Origin: Flexivirga caeni
Lineage (GTDB): Bacteria; Actinomycetota; Actinomycetes; Actinomycetales; Dermatophilaceae
Length of the DNA stretch: 64,000 nucleotides
NCBI RefSeq assembly: GCF_003724155.1
Contig: NZ_RJJQ01000010.1
Coordinates: 144,235-208,234, forward strand
Reading direction: 5' to 3'
Part shown: one piece after another, positions 36,745 through 47,561 of the stretch
Position numbering within the stretch: position 1 is the first letter of the stretch
How the letters are laid out: each line of letters starts with the position of its first letter
Position numbers and translations under genes: made by a program
The notes under the pieces: generated by a model
Databases searched by the model: none
The model's input: the letters and a program-made list of their open reading frames with translations, nothing else
What the model was told of the DNA's origin: nothing

Positions 36745-37266
36745 TCAGGCGTCGGCACTCTGGTATGCCGGAATGAGCTCCTGCCACCGCGCGTGCCATT
36801 GCGGTGAAGCCTGCTGGTCCGACCAGCCGTCCGGGTGGACGAGTCCGCCGGATGCGAGGGATCGCCCGAGGTCCTCCAGGTGCACCTGCCAGCCGGCACC
36901 GTGAAAGTGCAACTCCTCCACTGGAATGCCGGTGTCCTCGATGGTCAGCCGAGTCCGTGGCCCCTCCGCGGTCAGCCACGCCTCCAATCGACCTTCCTCC
37001 GGTGTCCCCGGCTCCGAGGTCAGCACCAGGTGGTGCGGCGCCTCGCAGACGTCGATCCGCACCGGCGCACTCCAGGTGCTGGTGAACGTGGTGTGCACCG
37101 TCCCGCCTTCGCGCAGCTCACCGGAGACCTTCGCGATCCAGCGCGCCAGTCGCTCCGGGTTCGTGCAGGCGTCCCACAGGTCTTCGATGTCGGTGTCATA
37201 GACGTCCTCGACGCGGACTGCACCGTGCGTCGCGTCGAGCGGGCGAGTTGTCGCAATGGTTTTCAT
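36745..37266 (-). CDS. AHSA1/SRPBCC-domain protein
   Basis: 173 residues with the START-like SRPBCC fold: VEDVYDTDIEDLWDACTNPERLARWI at the N-terminus and a final amphipathic helix near DGWSDQQASPQWHARWQ. Such proteins bind hydrophobic ligands or act as chaperone activators. The ATG overlaps the ArsR stop (ATGA), and ArsR-AHSA1 pairs are common, so this is likely the repressor's target. Confidence 0.9.
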   Translation of the reverse strand: MKTIATTRPLDATHGAVRVEDVYDTDIEDLWDACTNPERLARWIAKVSGELREGGTVHTTFTSTWSAPVRIDVCEAPHHLVLTSEPGTPEEGRLEAWLTAEGPRTRLTIEDTGIPVEELHFHGAGWQVHLEDLGRSLASGGLVHPDGWSDQQASPQWHARWQELIPAYQSADA

Positions 37267-37580
37267 GGGCACCTCTTCTTCCCTCGGGCTATCTCGGTGT
37301 GCAGCGCATCGAGCCTGTTCTGCCACAGGGCGCGGTAGTCCTGCAGCCAATCGTCAACCGGCACAAGCGCTTCCGGCCGCAGACTGTAGATCCGGCGCTG
37401 GGCGTCCTGGCGGACGTCGACCAATCCCGCCTCGCGCAGCACCCGCAGATGGCGGGAGACTCCTGGCCGGGCAATGGGCAACGCGTCGGCGAGTTCGCCG
37501 GCGGTTGCCGGGTGTTCGCGCAGGATCTCCAGCACGGTGCGTCGGCTCGGATCTGCCAACGCTTGCAGCACCGCGTCCAT
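37263..37580 (-). CDS. ArsR-family transcriptional regulator
   Basis: 105 residues: LADPSRRTVLEILREHPATAGELADALPIARPGVSRHLRVLREAGLVDVRQDAQRRIYSLR (winged helix-turn-helix, recognition helix in RPGVSRHLRVL). No metal-binding ELCVCDL motif is present, so it is not a metal sensor of the ArsR/SmtB type. It is paired with the AHSA1 protein downstream. Confidence 0.92.
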   Translation of the reverse strand: MDAVLQALADPSRRTVLEILREHPATAGELADALPIARPGVSRHLRVLREAGLVDVRQDAQRRIYSLRPEALVPVDDWLQDYRALWQNRLDALHTEIARGKKRCP

Positions 37581-37586
37581 GGCTTG

Positions 37587-37626
37587 AATATACCCAATAA
37601 GTTACGTACCCACAAGGGTACATAAC
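37587..37626 (-). promoter_or_regulatory. arsR promoter with 26-bp inverted repeat
   Basis: Minus strand: TTGTGG (37610-37615), 17-nt spacer, TATATT (37587-37592), then exactly 6 nt to the arsR ATG at 37580. Overlapping it, GTTACGTACCC (37601-37611) and GGGTACATAAC (37616-37626) form an inverted repeat with 10 of 11 bases paired around a 4-nt loop. It lies right after the sigma-factor stop codon and could serve as operator, terminator, or both. Confidence 0.6.
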
Positions 37627-38457
37627 CTATCTCTTGCAGACCGCTGCCAGCACCGCGGGATCCGCCCGGAGATCGATGCGCTGCACGATCCCGCCCTCGA
37701 TGGTGAAGTCGAAGGCAACGCGATATTCGCCGCGATGCAGCCAGGCGAGCCCGGGCCGGTCCCCGACGAAGACCGGGAACGCCGTCTTCATCCCGCCGTT
37801 CACGAGGCTGACAACCTCGTCGCGTCCGACCAGCCGCTGGGTGCCGAGCGCGACTGCCGCAGCGTCCGCACCCTCGACCACGACATCCGGCGCGAGCAGA
37901 CCGAGCAGGGCCTGCAGGTCACCGCCCTTGGCTGCGTACAGGAACGCGTCGACGACGGCGGCCCGCTCCGCCATACCAGCCGAACCAGGTTCGGCTAGAA
38001 CGATTTTCAGCTTCCCCCGCGCCCGCGAGGCAAGCTTGCGGGCCGACACCGGAGTGACGCCAAGGATGCCTGCGATGGTCGGGAAATCAACTGCGAAGCT
38101 GTCGTGCAGCACGAACGCCACCCGTTCGGCCGGTCCGAGGCGGTCGAGCACCACCTGCAGGGCGTCACCGACACTGTCGGCGAGCAGCACTCCGTCCGCA
38201 GGATCTGGCGCCGTGTCATCTGTCTCGATGTCCTCATCCGGCACCGGCAGCTTGCTGCGCAGGCGGTCCAGGCACAGGCGTGTGGTCACCGTGGTCAGCC
38301 AGCCGGACAAGTTGTCGATGGGAGTTTCGTTGGCCGCCAACCGGATCCAGGCGTTCTGCACAACGTCCTGTGCCTCGGCGTGATCACCGAGCACGCGCTC
38401 GCCAATCCGGGTCAGGCGGGGCCGCTCCGCTTCGAACGCGGCGGTCTGGTCGTCCAT
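37627..38457 (-). CDS. ECF sigma factor with C-terminal SnoaL-like domain (ECF41/SigJ type)
   Basis: 276 residues. Sigma region 2 has AEAQDVVQNAWIRLAANETPIDNLSGWLTTVTTRLCLDRLRS, region 4 has ALQVVLDRLGPAERVAFVLHDSFAVDFPTIAGILGVTPVSARKLASRARGKL (both shown here by sequence landmarks: DVVQNAWIRL and PVSARKLASRAR). After residue 165 follows an NTF2/SnoaL-like domain ending in IEGGIVQRIDLRADPAVL. These fused domains switch activity without an anti-sigma factor. The WLPEPL linker motif of classical ECF41 is not evident; the linker here is PVPDEDIE. Confidence 0.9.
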   Translation of the reverse strand: MDDQTAAFEAERPRLTRIGERVLGDHAEAQDVVQNAWIRLAANETPIDNLSGWLTTVTTRLCLDRLRSKLPVPDEDIETDDTAPDPADGVLLADSVGDALQVVLDRLGPAERVAFVLHDSFAVDFPTIAGILGVTPVSARKLASRARGKLKIVLAEPGSAGMAERAAVVDAFLYAAKGGDLQALLGLLAPDVVVEGADAAAVALGTQRLVGRDEVVSLVNGGMKTAFPVFVGDRPGLAWLHRGEYRVAFDFTIEGGIVQRIDLRADPAVLAAVCKR

Positions 38458-38492
38458 CGAGACAGTTCACCACATCCGGGCGGATGCGCAGC

Positions 38493-38519
38493 GGTCACAC
38501 TTGCGTCGGCTCGCTCGTC
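38493..38519 (+). promoter_or_regulatory. ECF41-like promoter upstream of the VOC gene
   Basis: GGTCACA (38493-38499), 16-nt spacer, CGTC (38516-38519), close to the TGTCACA-N16-CGTC consensus reported for ECF41 sigma factors. It points toward the VOC gene, which starts at 38558 with an AAAGG ribosome-binding site. Confidence 0.5.
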
Positions 38520-38557
38520 ACCCTAGTGATACAACCGATCCGAAAGGCACATCCACC

Positions 38558-38884
38558 ATGGGCAACTTCCAGACCATCCTCCTGCCGACCCACGACCTCG
38601 CCGCCTCACGCGCGCTCTACGTCCAGCTGCTCGGCGTGCAACCGAGCGCCGACTCCGACTACTACGTCGGCTTCGACGTGGACGGCCAGCACATCGGCCT
38701 CGTCCCGGGCAGCGAAGCGGTAGTCGCGTATCTGCACGTCGACGACCTGGAGGCGGCGATGGAGACCATCACCGAAGCAGGCGGATCCGTCGTGGACGAG
38801 CCGAAGGCGGTCGGCGGCAGCCGACGCGTCGCGGTGGTGCGCGACTCTTCGGGCGCGCAGTTCGGCCTCACCCACGACGCCTGA
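38558..38884 (+). CDS. VOC-family (glyoxalase fold) protein
   Basis: 108 residues: FQTILLPTHDLAASRALYVQLLG at the start, YVGFDVDGQHIGLVPG, AYLHVDDLEAAMETITEAGG and SGAQFGLTHDA (bounded to short segments). One betaalphabetabetabeta pair typical of glyoxalase/bleomycin-resistance/dioxygenase proteins. The enzymatic role is unknown. Divergent from the sigma gene with a 100-bp shared region containing an ECF41-like promoter. Confidence 0.9.
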   Translation: MGNFQTILLPTHDLAASRALYVQLLGVQPSADSDYYVGFDVDGQHIGLVPGSEAVVAYLHVDDLEAAMETITEAGGSVVDEPKAVGGSRRVAVVRDSSGAQFGLTHDA

Positions 38885-38888
38885 CGCG

Positions 38889-39917
38889 TCACGCGAGATC
38901 GCGGTGCCAGCTCTCCGTCCGGTATGACGTGACCCACCCCATCGAGGTGTAGAGCCCGTCGGCACCGGTCGGTGAATCGGCGTCCACCTCCAGCCCGACA
39001 CGATTGCTGCCGGAGTCGAGCGCGTCGCGGATCACGGTATGCAGCAACGCTTTCGCGACGCCTCGACCCCGCGAGCGACGGTGGACGCCGATGTAGTCGA
39101 TGTAGCTGCCCGGCCCGCCGGACTCGTCCGGCGGGAGCACCGTGCCGACGACGGCGCCACCGGGCAGCCAGGCCCCTTCGGCCGACACCTCGGCCAGCCA
39201 CCAGCGATCCCAGCGGTGTCCGGGGTCCTCGCGCAGCCGCTGGACGAACTCCGGGAAGCTCTCCCGGTAGGAGTTGTAGTGATCGGCGAACGACTCCTCG
39301 AGCACCAGGTGCACCGCCTGCAGGTCCGAGGCGACGGGCGTGCCGTCGTCGTGCAGCGCGATCCGGCGCACGCTCACCCCCTCGCGTGGACCGGGCAGTG
39401 ACGCGTCCATATTCGTGACCGGCCGGCTCATCTGCAGCCAGGTGCGTGCCTTGTGGAAGCCGGCAGCCGCGAGCCAGCGCTGCTGGCGACCGTCGTCGGC
39501 ATACGCCCCGGAGTCGAGCTGGGTCCGGGTCAGCCCCCGCGCCCTCATGATCGAGCGGGCGACGCCCTCTGCCCAGTCGAAGAGCGCGCCGGCGAGCCGG
39601 TCGGTGACCGACGGCAGGGCGGAGATCTCGATGACGGTGCGGCCGGCGGCACGATCATGCACGAGCGCCCAGGCGACCGCGTCGCCCTGCTCGTCCCGGA
39701 TCAGCACCTGACGCCGGGTCCACGAGCCGATGCCCGCGACGTTCGACGCGACCATCGCGGGGTCGACAGAGCTGGACCCGTGGGCAGCCTCTTGGTGCGC
39801 GGCGAGCAGCGCAATGACGTCCGGAACATCCGGGGTGTCGGGCACCGTGGCCGTCATTCCGTCCGGGACGTGTGGCAGGTGCAGCAGGGGGTCGGTCACG
39901 TCTACAGTCAAGCGCAC
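38889..39917 (-). CDS. Tandem-GNAT acetyltransferase (mycothiol synthase-like)
   Basis: 342 residues with two acetyltransferase domains. The C-terminal one is well preserved: YIDYIGVHRRSRGRGVAKALLHTVIRDAL (motif A: R-R-S-R-G-R-G-V-A) and LEVDADSPTGADGLYTSMGW. The N-terminal domain covers about 20-165 and is degenerate. This architecture matches MshD and related actinobacterial enzymes, but I cannot confirm the substrate. GTG start at 39917; ATG 20 codons in is an alternative. Confidence 0.82.
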   Translation of the reverse strand: MRLTVDVTDPLLHLPHVPDGMTATVPDTPDVPDVIALLAAHQEAAHGSSSVDPAMVASNVAGIGSWTRRQVLIRDEQGDAVAWALVHDRAAGRTVIEISALPSVTDRLAGALFDWAEGVARSIMRARGLTRTQLDSGAYADDGRQQRWLAAAGFHKARTWLQMSRPVTNMDASLPGPREGVSVRRIALHDDGTPVASDLQAVHLVLEESFADHYNSYRESFPEFVQRLREDPGHRWDRWWLAEVSAEGAWLPGGAVVGTVLPPDESGGPGSYIDYIGVHRRSRGRGVAKALLHTVIRDALDSGSNRVGLEVDADSPTGADGLYTSMGWVTSYRTESWHRDLA

Positions 39918-39923
39918 GGGCGG

Positions 39924-40412
39924 TCAGGCGCGCAGCGGACCACCGGGCGAGTCGTCGTCATCGTCCTGGTCCTTGGGGATGCGGCACCAGTCCTGGACGA
40001 CCAGTCCGGTGACGACGGCGCCGACCGAGCCGGCGCAGAGCACCGCCGCTTGCACCATCTTGCCGGTGGCGCCCGCGGCGTCCAGCCGGCCGAGCTCGAT
40101 CAGCGCGTATGCCGCGAACCAGCCCGCGAAGACCGCGCCGGCGAGCACCCACGCCTGCGCGGCCACCACTGCGCGGCGGGCCCGCTGCGGTGAGGGCGGC
40201 CGGGTCGACTGGCCGTGCAGGTAGGCGCGCACCTCCCAGCCGGCCGCGAGCACCGCGACCGAGAGCAGGATGAGCGTGACCAGGATGAACCACGACATCT
40301 TCGGCAGCGCGTGACCGTGCGCGGTCGTCCAGCGCAGCACGGCGTAGCAGACGAGCACCACCACGACTGCGACACCGGCCGCGTGCCGCCAGGTGACTCC
40401 CGACTCGCTCAC
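39924..40412 (-). CDS. DUF3180 membrane protein
   Basis: 162 residues with four hydrophobic segments (about 8-28, 40-60, 84-106, 118-140). It sits immediately after the fused folB-folK gene, overlapping it (GTGA), the position in which DUF3180 proteins recur in actinobacteria. Function unknown. C-terminus ends in an acidic DDDDDS tail. Confidence 0.82.
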   Translation of the reverse strand: MSESGVTWRHAAGVAVVVVLVCYAVLRWTTAHGHALPKMSWFILVTLILLSVAVLAAGWEVRAYLHGQSTRPPSPQRARRAVVAAQAWVLAGAVFAGWFAAYALIELGRLDAAGATGKMVQAAVLCAGSVGAVVTGLVVQDWCRIPKDQDDDDDSPGGPLRA

Positions 40413-41302
40413 AGGGGCCTCCACTGCGGGCCGACCCGTATGCCGGTGGTGTCTGCGGCGCGCAGCAACTCGGCCACCGGCACCACCAGTCGCCCGACCC
40501 GCAGTTGTGCCTGCGGATCGGCGTCCAGCCACGGTTGCAGCACGAAGGCCCGCTCGGCGGCGCGCGGGTGCGGCAGGGTCAGCTCGTCGGTGTGGAAGCG
40601 CAGGTCGTCACCCGCCGCCGGGTCACCCACCTGGATCAGGTCGAGGTCCAATGTCCTTGCACCCCAGCGAATCTCCCGGGTGCGGCCGCGACCGGCCTCG
40701 ATCTCGTGCAGCCGGTCGAGTAGCGTCCACGGCGCCAGCCGGGTAGTGCCGACCGCGACCGCGTTGAGGTAGTCGGGCTGGGCGGGTCCGCCGACCGGTG
40801 CGGTCTCGAAGAGCCCGCTCACCTCCAGCAGGTCGAGTCCGCCGACGCGGCCGAGTGCGCGCATCGCCGACTCCAGGGTGCGCACCCGGTGACCCAGGTT
40901 GGCGCCGAGCGCGATGACGACGGGCCGATGCTGCTCGCGGCGCACCGACACCGACGGGCCCGCGAGGCCGAAATCGGCGAACGCCACCCCGGCCGGTGCG
41001 TCCGGCTTGTGCACGGTGACCTCCACGGCCTCCGCCGCGACACGCTGCAGCACCGACGCGGCAACCTGTTCGGCGAGGTGCTCGATCAGGTCGACCGGCG
41101 GCTGGGTCATGATCCGCTCGGCGTCCTGGGCGATCTCGGCGTAGCTGATCGTGTGACCGAGGTCGTCACTCGACCCGGCTCGGGAGACATCGCACTCGAT
41201 CGTGATGTCGACGAAAAACCTTTGCGGCTCAAGCTTTTCGTGTGCCAGCACGCCGTGCGGCGTCGTGACGGCGAGCCGGGTGAGGCAGATGCGGTCGGTC
41301 AC
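40409..41302 (-). CDS. folB-folK: Fused dihydroneopterin aldolase / HPPK (FolB-FolK)
   Basis: 297 residues. Residues 1-120 are FolB (TRLAVTTPHGVLAHEKLEPQRFFVDITIECD, DDLGHTISYAEIA, EHLAEQVAASVL, VTVHKPDAP), which cleaves dihydroneopterin; residues 128-297 are FolK (VIALGANLGHR, SGLFETAPVGGPAQPDYLNAV, GRTREIRWGARTLDLDLI, LPHPRAAERAFVLQPW), which pyrophosphorylates 6-hydroxymethyl-dihydropterin (landmarks quoted in short pieces). A fusion of two consecutive folate steps. GTG/ATG overlaps with folP and DUF3180. Confidence 0.95.
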   Translation of the reverse strand: MTDRICLTRLAVTTPHGVLAHEKLEPQRFFVDITIECDVSRAGSSDDLGHTISYAEIAQDAERIMTQPPVDLIEHLAEQVAASVLQRVAAEAVEVTVHKPDAPAGVAFADFGLAGPSVSVRREQHRPVVIALGANLGHRVRTLESAMRALGRVGGLDLLEVSGLFETAPVGGPAQPDYLNAVAVGTTRLAPWTLLDRLHEIEAGRGRTREIRWGARTLDLDLIQVGDPAAGDDLRFHTDELTLPHPRAAERAFVLQPWLDADPQAQLRVGRLVVPVAELLRAADTTGIRVGPQWRPL

Positions 41303-42150
41303 GAGTCACCCCGCAGGTGCTTCACCACGTCGCACGCCGCGAACGTCGAGCGCACCTCGTGCACCCGGATCGCCCAGACCTGCGCCTGGGCGAGCACCAC
41401 CGAGACCGCGGCGGTCGCGAAGTCACGCTGCTCGGCGGCCACCGCCTGCCCCTCTCTGCTGCCCACGCGCGACAGGAATGACTTGCGGGACGCGCCGACC
41501 AGCACCGGCAGCTGCATGTCCTGCAGCGCCGACAGGTGCCGCAACAGCACCCAGTTCTGCTCGGCGGTCTTGGCGAAGCCGAGCCCCGGGTCAATCACGA
41601 TCTGCTCGCGCAAGACACCGGCATCCATCGCGGCGCCGACCTGGTCGGCGAGCTCCCGGCATACCTCAGCGGTCACGTCGTCATAGACGGCGCGCGTCTG
41701 CATGTCGTGGCTGTGACCGCGCCAGTGCATCACCACGAACCCGGCCCCGGTTTGCGCGGCCGTGTCCGCCATCCGCGGGTCGGCGAGACCGCCGCTGACG
41801 TCGTTGATGATCCGCGCACCGGCCGCGACCGCCTCGCGTGCGACCTCCGAGCGCATGGTGTCGATCGAGATCCAGGCGCCGGTGCCGGCCAGCCCCTCCA
41901 CGACGGGTATGACGCGGCGCAACTCTTCCTCGACGCTGGGGCGCTGCGCGCCGGGCCGGGTGGACTCGCCACCGATGTCGATGATGTCCGCGCCCTGCGC
42001 GAGCAACTCGTGCCCGTGGGCGACGGCAGCACTCGCATCGAAGAACAGCCCGCCGTCGGAGAACGAGTCGGGGGTCACGTTGACCACACCCATGACCAGC
42101 GGGCGATCGGCGGGGCGGTGCGGCAACACGGTGGATGCGGCCGCGGTCAT
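41299..42150 (-). CDS. folP: Dihydropteroate synthase
   Basis: 283 residues from ATG 42150. Signatures: MGVVNVTPDSFSDGG (1), IDIGGESTRPGA (2), INDVSGG and the C-terminal VGASRKSFL with the sulfonamide-target loop. It condenses p-aminobenzoate with the pterin pyrophosphate. The ATG overlaps the folE stop (TGATG). The 5' extension of the open frame lies over folE and is not coding. Confidence 0.96.
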   Translation of the reverse strand: MTAAASTVLPHRPADRPLVMGVVNVTPDSFSDGGLFFDASAAVAHGHELLAQGADIIDIGGESTRPGAQRPSVEEELRRVIPVVEGLAGTGAWISIDTMRSEVAREAVAAGARIINDVSGGLADPRMADTAAQTGAGFVVMHWRGHSHDMQTRAVYDDVTAEVCRELADQVGAAMDAGVLREQIVIDPGLGFAKTAEQNWVLLRHLSALQDMQLPVLVGASRKSFLSRVGSREGQAVAAEQRDFATAAVSVVLAQAQVWAIRVHEVRSTFAACDVVKHLRGDS

Positions 42151-42714
42151 CAGCGCCGGCTTTGCGCGTTGATCAGGCTCATCGCCTCCGCCCGGGTGGC
42201 CGCATTGGTGAGCTGCCCCCGGACGGCGGAGGTGATGGTGAGTGCACCGGGTTTGCGGACGCCACGCATCGACATACACAGATGCTCGCACTCCACGACG
42301 ACGAGCACACCCCGTGCATGCAAGTGATCGACGAGCGCGTCGGCGATCTGGGTGGTCAGTCGCTCCTGGACCTGCGGGCGCTTGGCGAAGACGTCGACCA
42401 GCCGGGCGATCTTGGACAATCCGGTGACCCGGCCGTCGGGCGCCGGGATGTAGCCGACGTGTGCGACGCCGTGGAACGGCACCAGGTGGTGCTCGCAGGT
42501 GGAGTAGACCTCGATGTCGCGGACGATGACCAGCTCGGAGTGGTCAACGTCGAAGGTGCGACTAAGTGCGTCCTCGGGCGTCTGCCACATGCCGGCGAAC
42601 GTCTCGGCATACGCACGCGCCACCCGGGCGGGGGTGTCACGCAGGCCTTCCCGGTCAGGGTCCTCGCCGAGGGCGAGCAGCAGCTCGCGGACTGCGGTCG
42701 CTGCTCGTTCCAGA

Positions 42715-42737
<23 letters not shown>
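42150..42737 (-). CDS. folE: GTP cyclohydrolase I
   Basis: 195 residues. Zinc and active-site elements: [22 protein letters not shown] (first Cys, His pair) and [19 protein letters not shown] (second Cys), plus the [23 protein letters not shown] core (all quoted as short landmarks). First committed step of folate synthesis. Its ATG lies inside the 3' end of ftsH (23-nt overlap), coupling folate genes to the protease gene. Confidence 0.97.
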
Positions 42738-44748
<2,011 letters not shown>

Positions 44749-44929
44749 GTAGCTGCGGGGCGTGCCCCGATCCTCCTGCTCACAGTTGGGCCTAGCCCGA
44801 CGACAGACCAATTGACCGTACACCGCGGGAGATCAGCGATTTCCTGGGGTGTCCCGGCTGGATCAACGACCGGAGCGGCGGCGGTGTTCCATCCGGACTG
44901 TCGGCTTGGTCACGTGCGACCTGCTCGCG
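44749..44929 (-). promoter_or_regulatory. Leader region of ftsH with GC-rich hairpin
   Basis: 181 bp between hpt (stop at 44930) and ftsH. CGGGGC-GT-GCCCCG (44756-44769) is a perfect 14-bp palindrome that ends 7 nt before the ftsH ATG, so it would place the start codon at the foot of a hairpin. I cannot identify the promoter hexamers with confidence. Confidence 0.4.
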
Positions 44930-45481
44930 TCAGGAATAGACGTGTTCGGCGAGCGTGCCGATGTCGCGCAGGTTGCGGTATTGCTCGTCGTAGTCCAGGC
45001 CGTAGCCGACGACGAATTCGTTCGGGATCTCGAAGCCGACGTACTTGCAGTCGATCTCCACCTTCGCGGCGTCGGGTTTGCGCAGCAACGTGCAGATCTC
45101 CAGCGACGCCGGCTCGCGGGAGAGCAGGTTGCTGCGGATCCAGTTGAGCGTCAGCCCGGAGTCGATGATGTCCTCGACGATCAGCACGTGGCGGCCGCTG
45201 ATGTCGGTATCGAGGTCTTTCAGGATGCGCACGACGCCGCTCGACTTCGTCCCCGAGCCGTATGACGACACCGCCATCCAGTCCATCGGCACCGAGCCGG
45301 GCAGCGCCCGCATCAAGTCGGCCATCACCAGGATCGCGCCCTTGAGCACGCCCACCAGCAGCACGTCCTTGTCGTGGTAGTCGCGCCAGATCTCGGCGCC
45401 GAGCTCGTCGAGCCGCGCGTGGATCTGTTCCTCGGTAAACAGGACGTGGTCCAGGTCATTGCCCATATGGCTGGAATCCAT
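44930..45481 (-). CDS. hpt: Hypoxanthine phosphoribosyltransferase
   Basis: 183 residues from ATG 45481 (ATG 45466 is a plausible alternative). The PRPP-binding loop is [18 protein letters not shown] (E-D-I-I-D-S-G-x-T), with [19 protein letters not shown] near the N-terminus. It salvages hypoxanthine or guanine to IMP or GMP. It starts 5 bp after tilS and leads into ftsH, the conserved tilS-hpt-ftsH order. Confidence 0.95.
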   Translation of the reverse strand: MDSSHMGNDLDHVLFTEEQIHARLDELGAEIWRDYHDKDVLLVGVLKGAILVMADLMRALPGSVPMDWMAVSSYGSGTKSSGVVRILKDLDTDISGRHVLIVEDIIDSGLTLNWIRSNLLSREPASLEICTLLRKPDAAKVEIDCKYVGFEIPNEFVVGYGLDYDEQYRNLRDIGTLAEHVYS

Positions 45482-45485
45482 GGGG

Positions 45486-46469
45486 CTATTCAACCCGACG
45501 CGGTTCGGCCACGACCAGTCCGCCACCCCTGCGGACCTGCAACCCGCCGGGAACGTGGACCGGTCGCTGCCCATGCCACCCGGTGATCAGGGCATCCACG
45601 GCGTCGATGTGCACCTTGCTCAGGGCAGCCGCCGGCACGCCGGCATGGCGGAGCAGCTCGCGCCATACCCGCGTCCGGATGGGGGTGGCGAGGGCGGCGA
45701 GTTCGGAGACCGGCCAGGGGGATTCGCCGAGTGCGTCGGCGAGGCGCAGCGCCCACTCGTCCAGGAAGTCCAGGTCATCGCGGACCAGCTCTGCCGTGCG
45801 GGCCAGGCCGGCGACGACACCCGGTCCTACGTCCGTCTCCAGGTCGGCGAGCGCCCGGCGCATCCGGACGCGCAGGTAGCGCGGGTCGTCGTTGTGCGGG
45901 TCGTGCCAGGGCTCGACGCCGAGCGCAGCGCACGCCGCGTGCGTTTCCGCGCGCGTCACGTCCAGCAGCGGCCGCACCCAGCGGACGCCCGACGCGTCGG
46001 TGACCGCCGCCATACCGGTCACTGCGCGCGGCCCGGATCCCCGCGTCAAGGCGAGTAGCACGGTCTCGGCCTGATCGTCCCGGGTGTGCCCAAGGAGCAC
46101 GACCGCGGCACCGTATGCCGAGGCGCTCTCCCGCAACGCCGCATAGCGGGCGTCGCGGGCAGCTGCTTCGGGACCACCGGCGCCCGACACGTCCACCGCA
46201 CGGACCTCTGCGCGGCCGATGCCGAGCGCCCGGCACTGCGCCGCGGCCCGCTGCGCGATCGCTGCCGAACCCTCTTGCAACCGGTGGTCGACCACCACCG
46301 CGACCGTTGCGAGGCCGAGCTTCGGTGCCTCGAAGGCGACCGCGGCCGCGAGCGCCAGCGAGTCTGCGCCGCCTGAACAAGCAACGAGCACAGTGCTTTC
46401 CGGGAGGTCGGACAGGCAGGTGCGCACATGCCTGCGGCATGCTGCGACGGCGGGATGTGGCCCCGTCAT
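45486..46469 (-). CDS. tilS: tRNA(Ile)-lysidine synthetase TilS
   Basis: 327 residues with the ATP-binding PP-loop [14 protein letters not shown] at about 29-42 and the second motif [22 protein letters not shown] (landmark: [13 protein letters not shown]). It modifies C34 of tRNA-Ile(CAU) so that it reads AUA, and is essential in most bacteria. C-terminal part is short compared with E. coli, as in other actinobacteria. Its start lies 5 bp after the metalloprotease stop. Confidence 0.94.
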   Translation of the reverse strand: MTGPHPAVAACRRHVRTCLSDLPESTVLVACSGGADSLALAAAVAFEAPKLGLATVAVVVDHRLQEGSAAIAQRAAAQCRALGIGRAEVRAVDVSGAGGPEAAARDARYAALRESASAYGAAVVLLGHTRDDQAETVLLALTRGSGPRAVTGMAAVTDASGVRWVRPLLDVTRAETHAACAALGVEPWHDPHNDDPRYLRVRMRRALADLETDVGPGVVAGLARTAELVRDDLDFLDEWALRLADALGESPWPVSELAALATPIRTRVWRELLRHAGVPAAALSKVHIDAVDALITGWHGQRPVHVPGGLQVRRGGGLVVAEPRRVE

Positions 46470-46474
46470 GGTGC

Positions 46475-47518
46475 CTATCCGTGCACGCGGGCGACCCAGG
46501 ACGCCGGCGCGTAGATCTCATCCGCAGTCGGCAGGTTGTCCGGGTCGGCCCAGACCGCGTTGAACCCGTCGACGCCGACGCGCTCCTGCACGGCGCGGCA
46601 GAACGCGGCGCCGTCGCGGTATTGGCGCATCTTGGCCTCCAGCCCGATCAGCCGGCGCACGATGCGGTCCAGGCTGCCGGCACCCTTGCGGCGGGTGTCG
46701 AACTTGCGCCGGATCTCTTCCACGGTCGGCACGATCTGCGGCCCGACGTCGTCCATCACGACGTCGGCGTGCCCTTCGAGCAGCGACATGATCGCGGTGA
46801 GGTCGGCGAGCTCGGTGCGATGTGCCTGATCGATCACGAGGTCGGTGAGTCCGCCGCCACCTTCGCGCAGCGCTCCCGGGAGTGCCTTGGCCACCGACTG
46901 CAACCGCCGTTGCAGCTGCTCCGGATCGGGCATCAGTTCGACCGCGAGCGTGCGCACCCGCTCGATCAGGTGCTGCCGCAGCCACGGCACCGCGGTGAAC
47001 TGCACCCGGTGCGTCTCCTCGTGCAGACACACCCAGAGCCGGAAGTCAGCCGGGTCGACCCCGAGCTGGCGCTCGGCCGCGACGATGTTGGGGGCAACCA
47101 GCAGCAGGCTCGGGGTGCCGGCCGGCGCCATGTCGAACTGCCCCAGCACCTTGCTGGCGACGAAACCCATGAGCGCGCCGGTCTCCGCGCCGGTGACCCG
47201 AGCGCCGACCGCCCGGGCGCGCGGCCCGGACCGGCGCTTGGCGGTGAGTGCGTCGACGACGGGGTCCAGCAGGCCCGCCATCGAGTCGACGTTGATGTCC
47301 ACCCAGGTAGCGCGATCCACCACGTAGACCGGCGATTTCGCGCCGGCCGATGCGTCCAGCCGGGCAGTGTCGGCCACCGGCTGCAGGGCGCGCTGGGCGG
47401 CGTCACGCAGCTCGGCGACCACGTCCGCAGCTTCCACCGCCGACGTCTGCGGCCCGTCGGACACCCATCGACGACCCGCGCGCTTGGCCAGCGCCCAGTC
47501 GACATACGCCTCAGACAT
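46475..47518 (-). CDS. Zinc-dependent metalloprotease of the DUF2342 family
   Basis: 347 residues from ATG 47518. The HEETHRVQF motif (HExxH) around residue 160 and downstream LLEGHADVVMDDVG (third zinc ligand region, E-G-H-A-D) are characteristic. The family was once annotated as F420 biosynthesis-associated. It is located upstream of tilS-hpt-ftsH as in many actinobacteria. Its function is not established. Confidence 0.88.
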   Translation of the reverse strand: MSEAYVDWALAKRAGRRWVSDGPQTSAVEAADVVAELRDAAQRALQPVADTARLDASAGAKSPVYVVDRATWVDINVDSMAGLLDPVVDALTAKRRSGPRARAVGARVTGAETGALMGFVASKVLGQFDMAPAGTPSLLLVAPNIVAAERQLGVDPADFRLWVCLHEETHRVQFTAVPWLRQHLIERVRTLAVELMPDPEQLQRRLQSVAKALPGALREGGGGLTDLVIDQAHRTELADLTAIMSLLEGHADVVMDDVGPQIVPTVEEIRRKFDTRRKGAGSLDRIVRRLIGLEAKMRQYRDGAAFCRAVQERVGVDGFNAVWADPDNLPTADEIYAPASWVARVHG

Positions 47519-47524
47519 GTGTCG

Positions 47525-47530
47525 AGGGTA
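47525..47530 (-). promoter_or_regulatory. -10 element, metalloprotease gene (leaderless)
   Basis: TACCCT on the minus strand followed by exactly 6 nt and the ATG at 47518. It lies in the 43-bp region shared with the divergent DUF1963 gene. Confidence 0.5.
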
Positions 47531-47561
47531 TGTCAGCGCGCCATGTGGCAGTCTCGCAGAT

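Noticed and set aside
44870..44929. LexA-type or sigma promoter for ftsH
   Set aside because: Weak hexamers at wrong spacing; nothing I could distinguish from chance.
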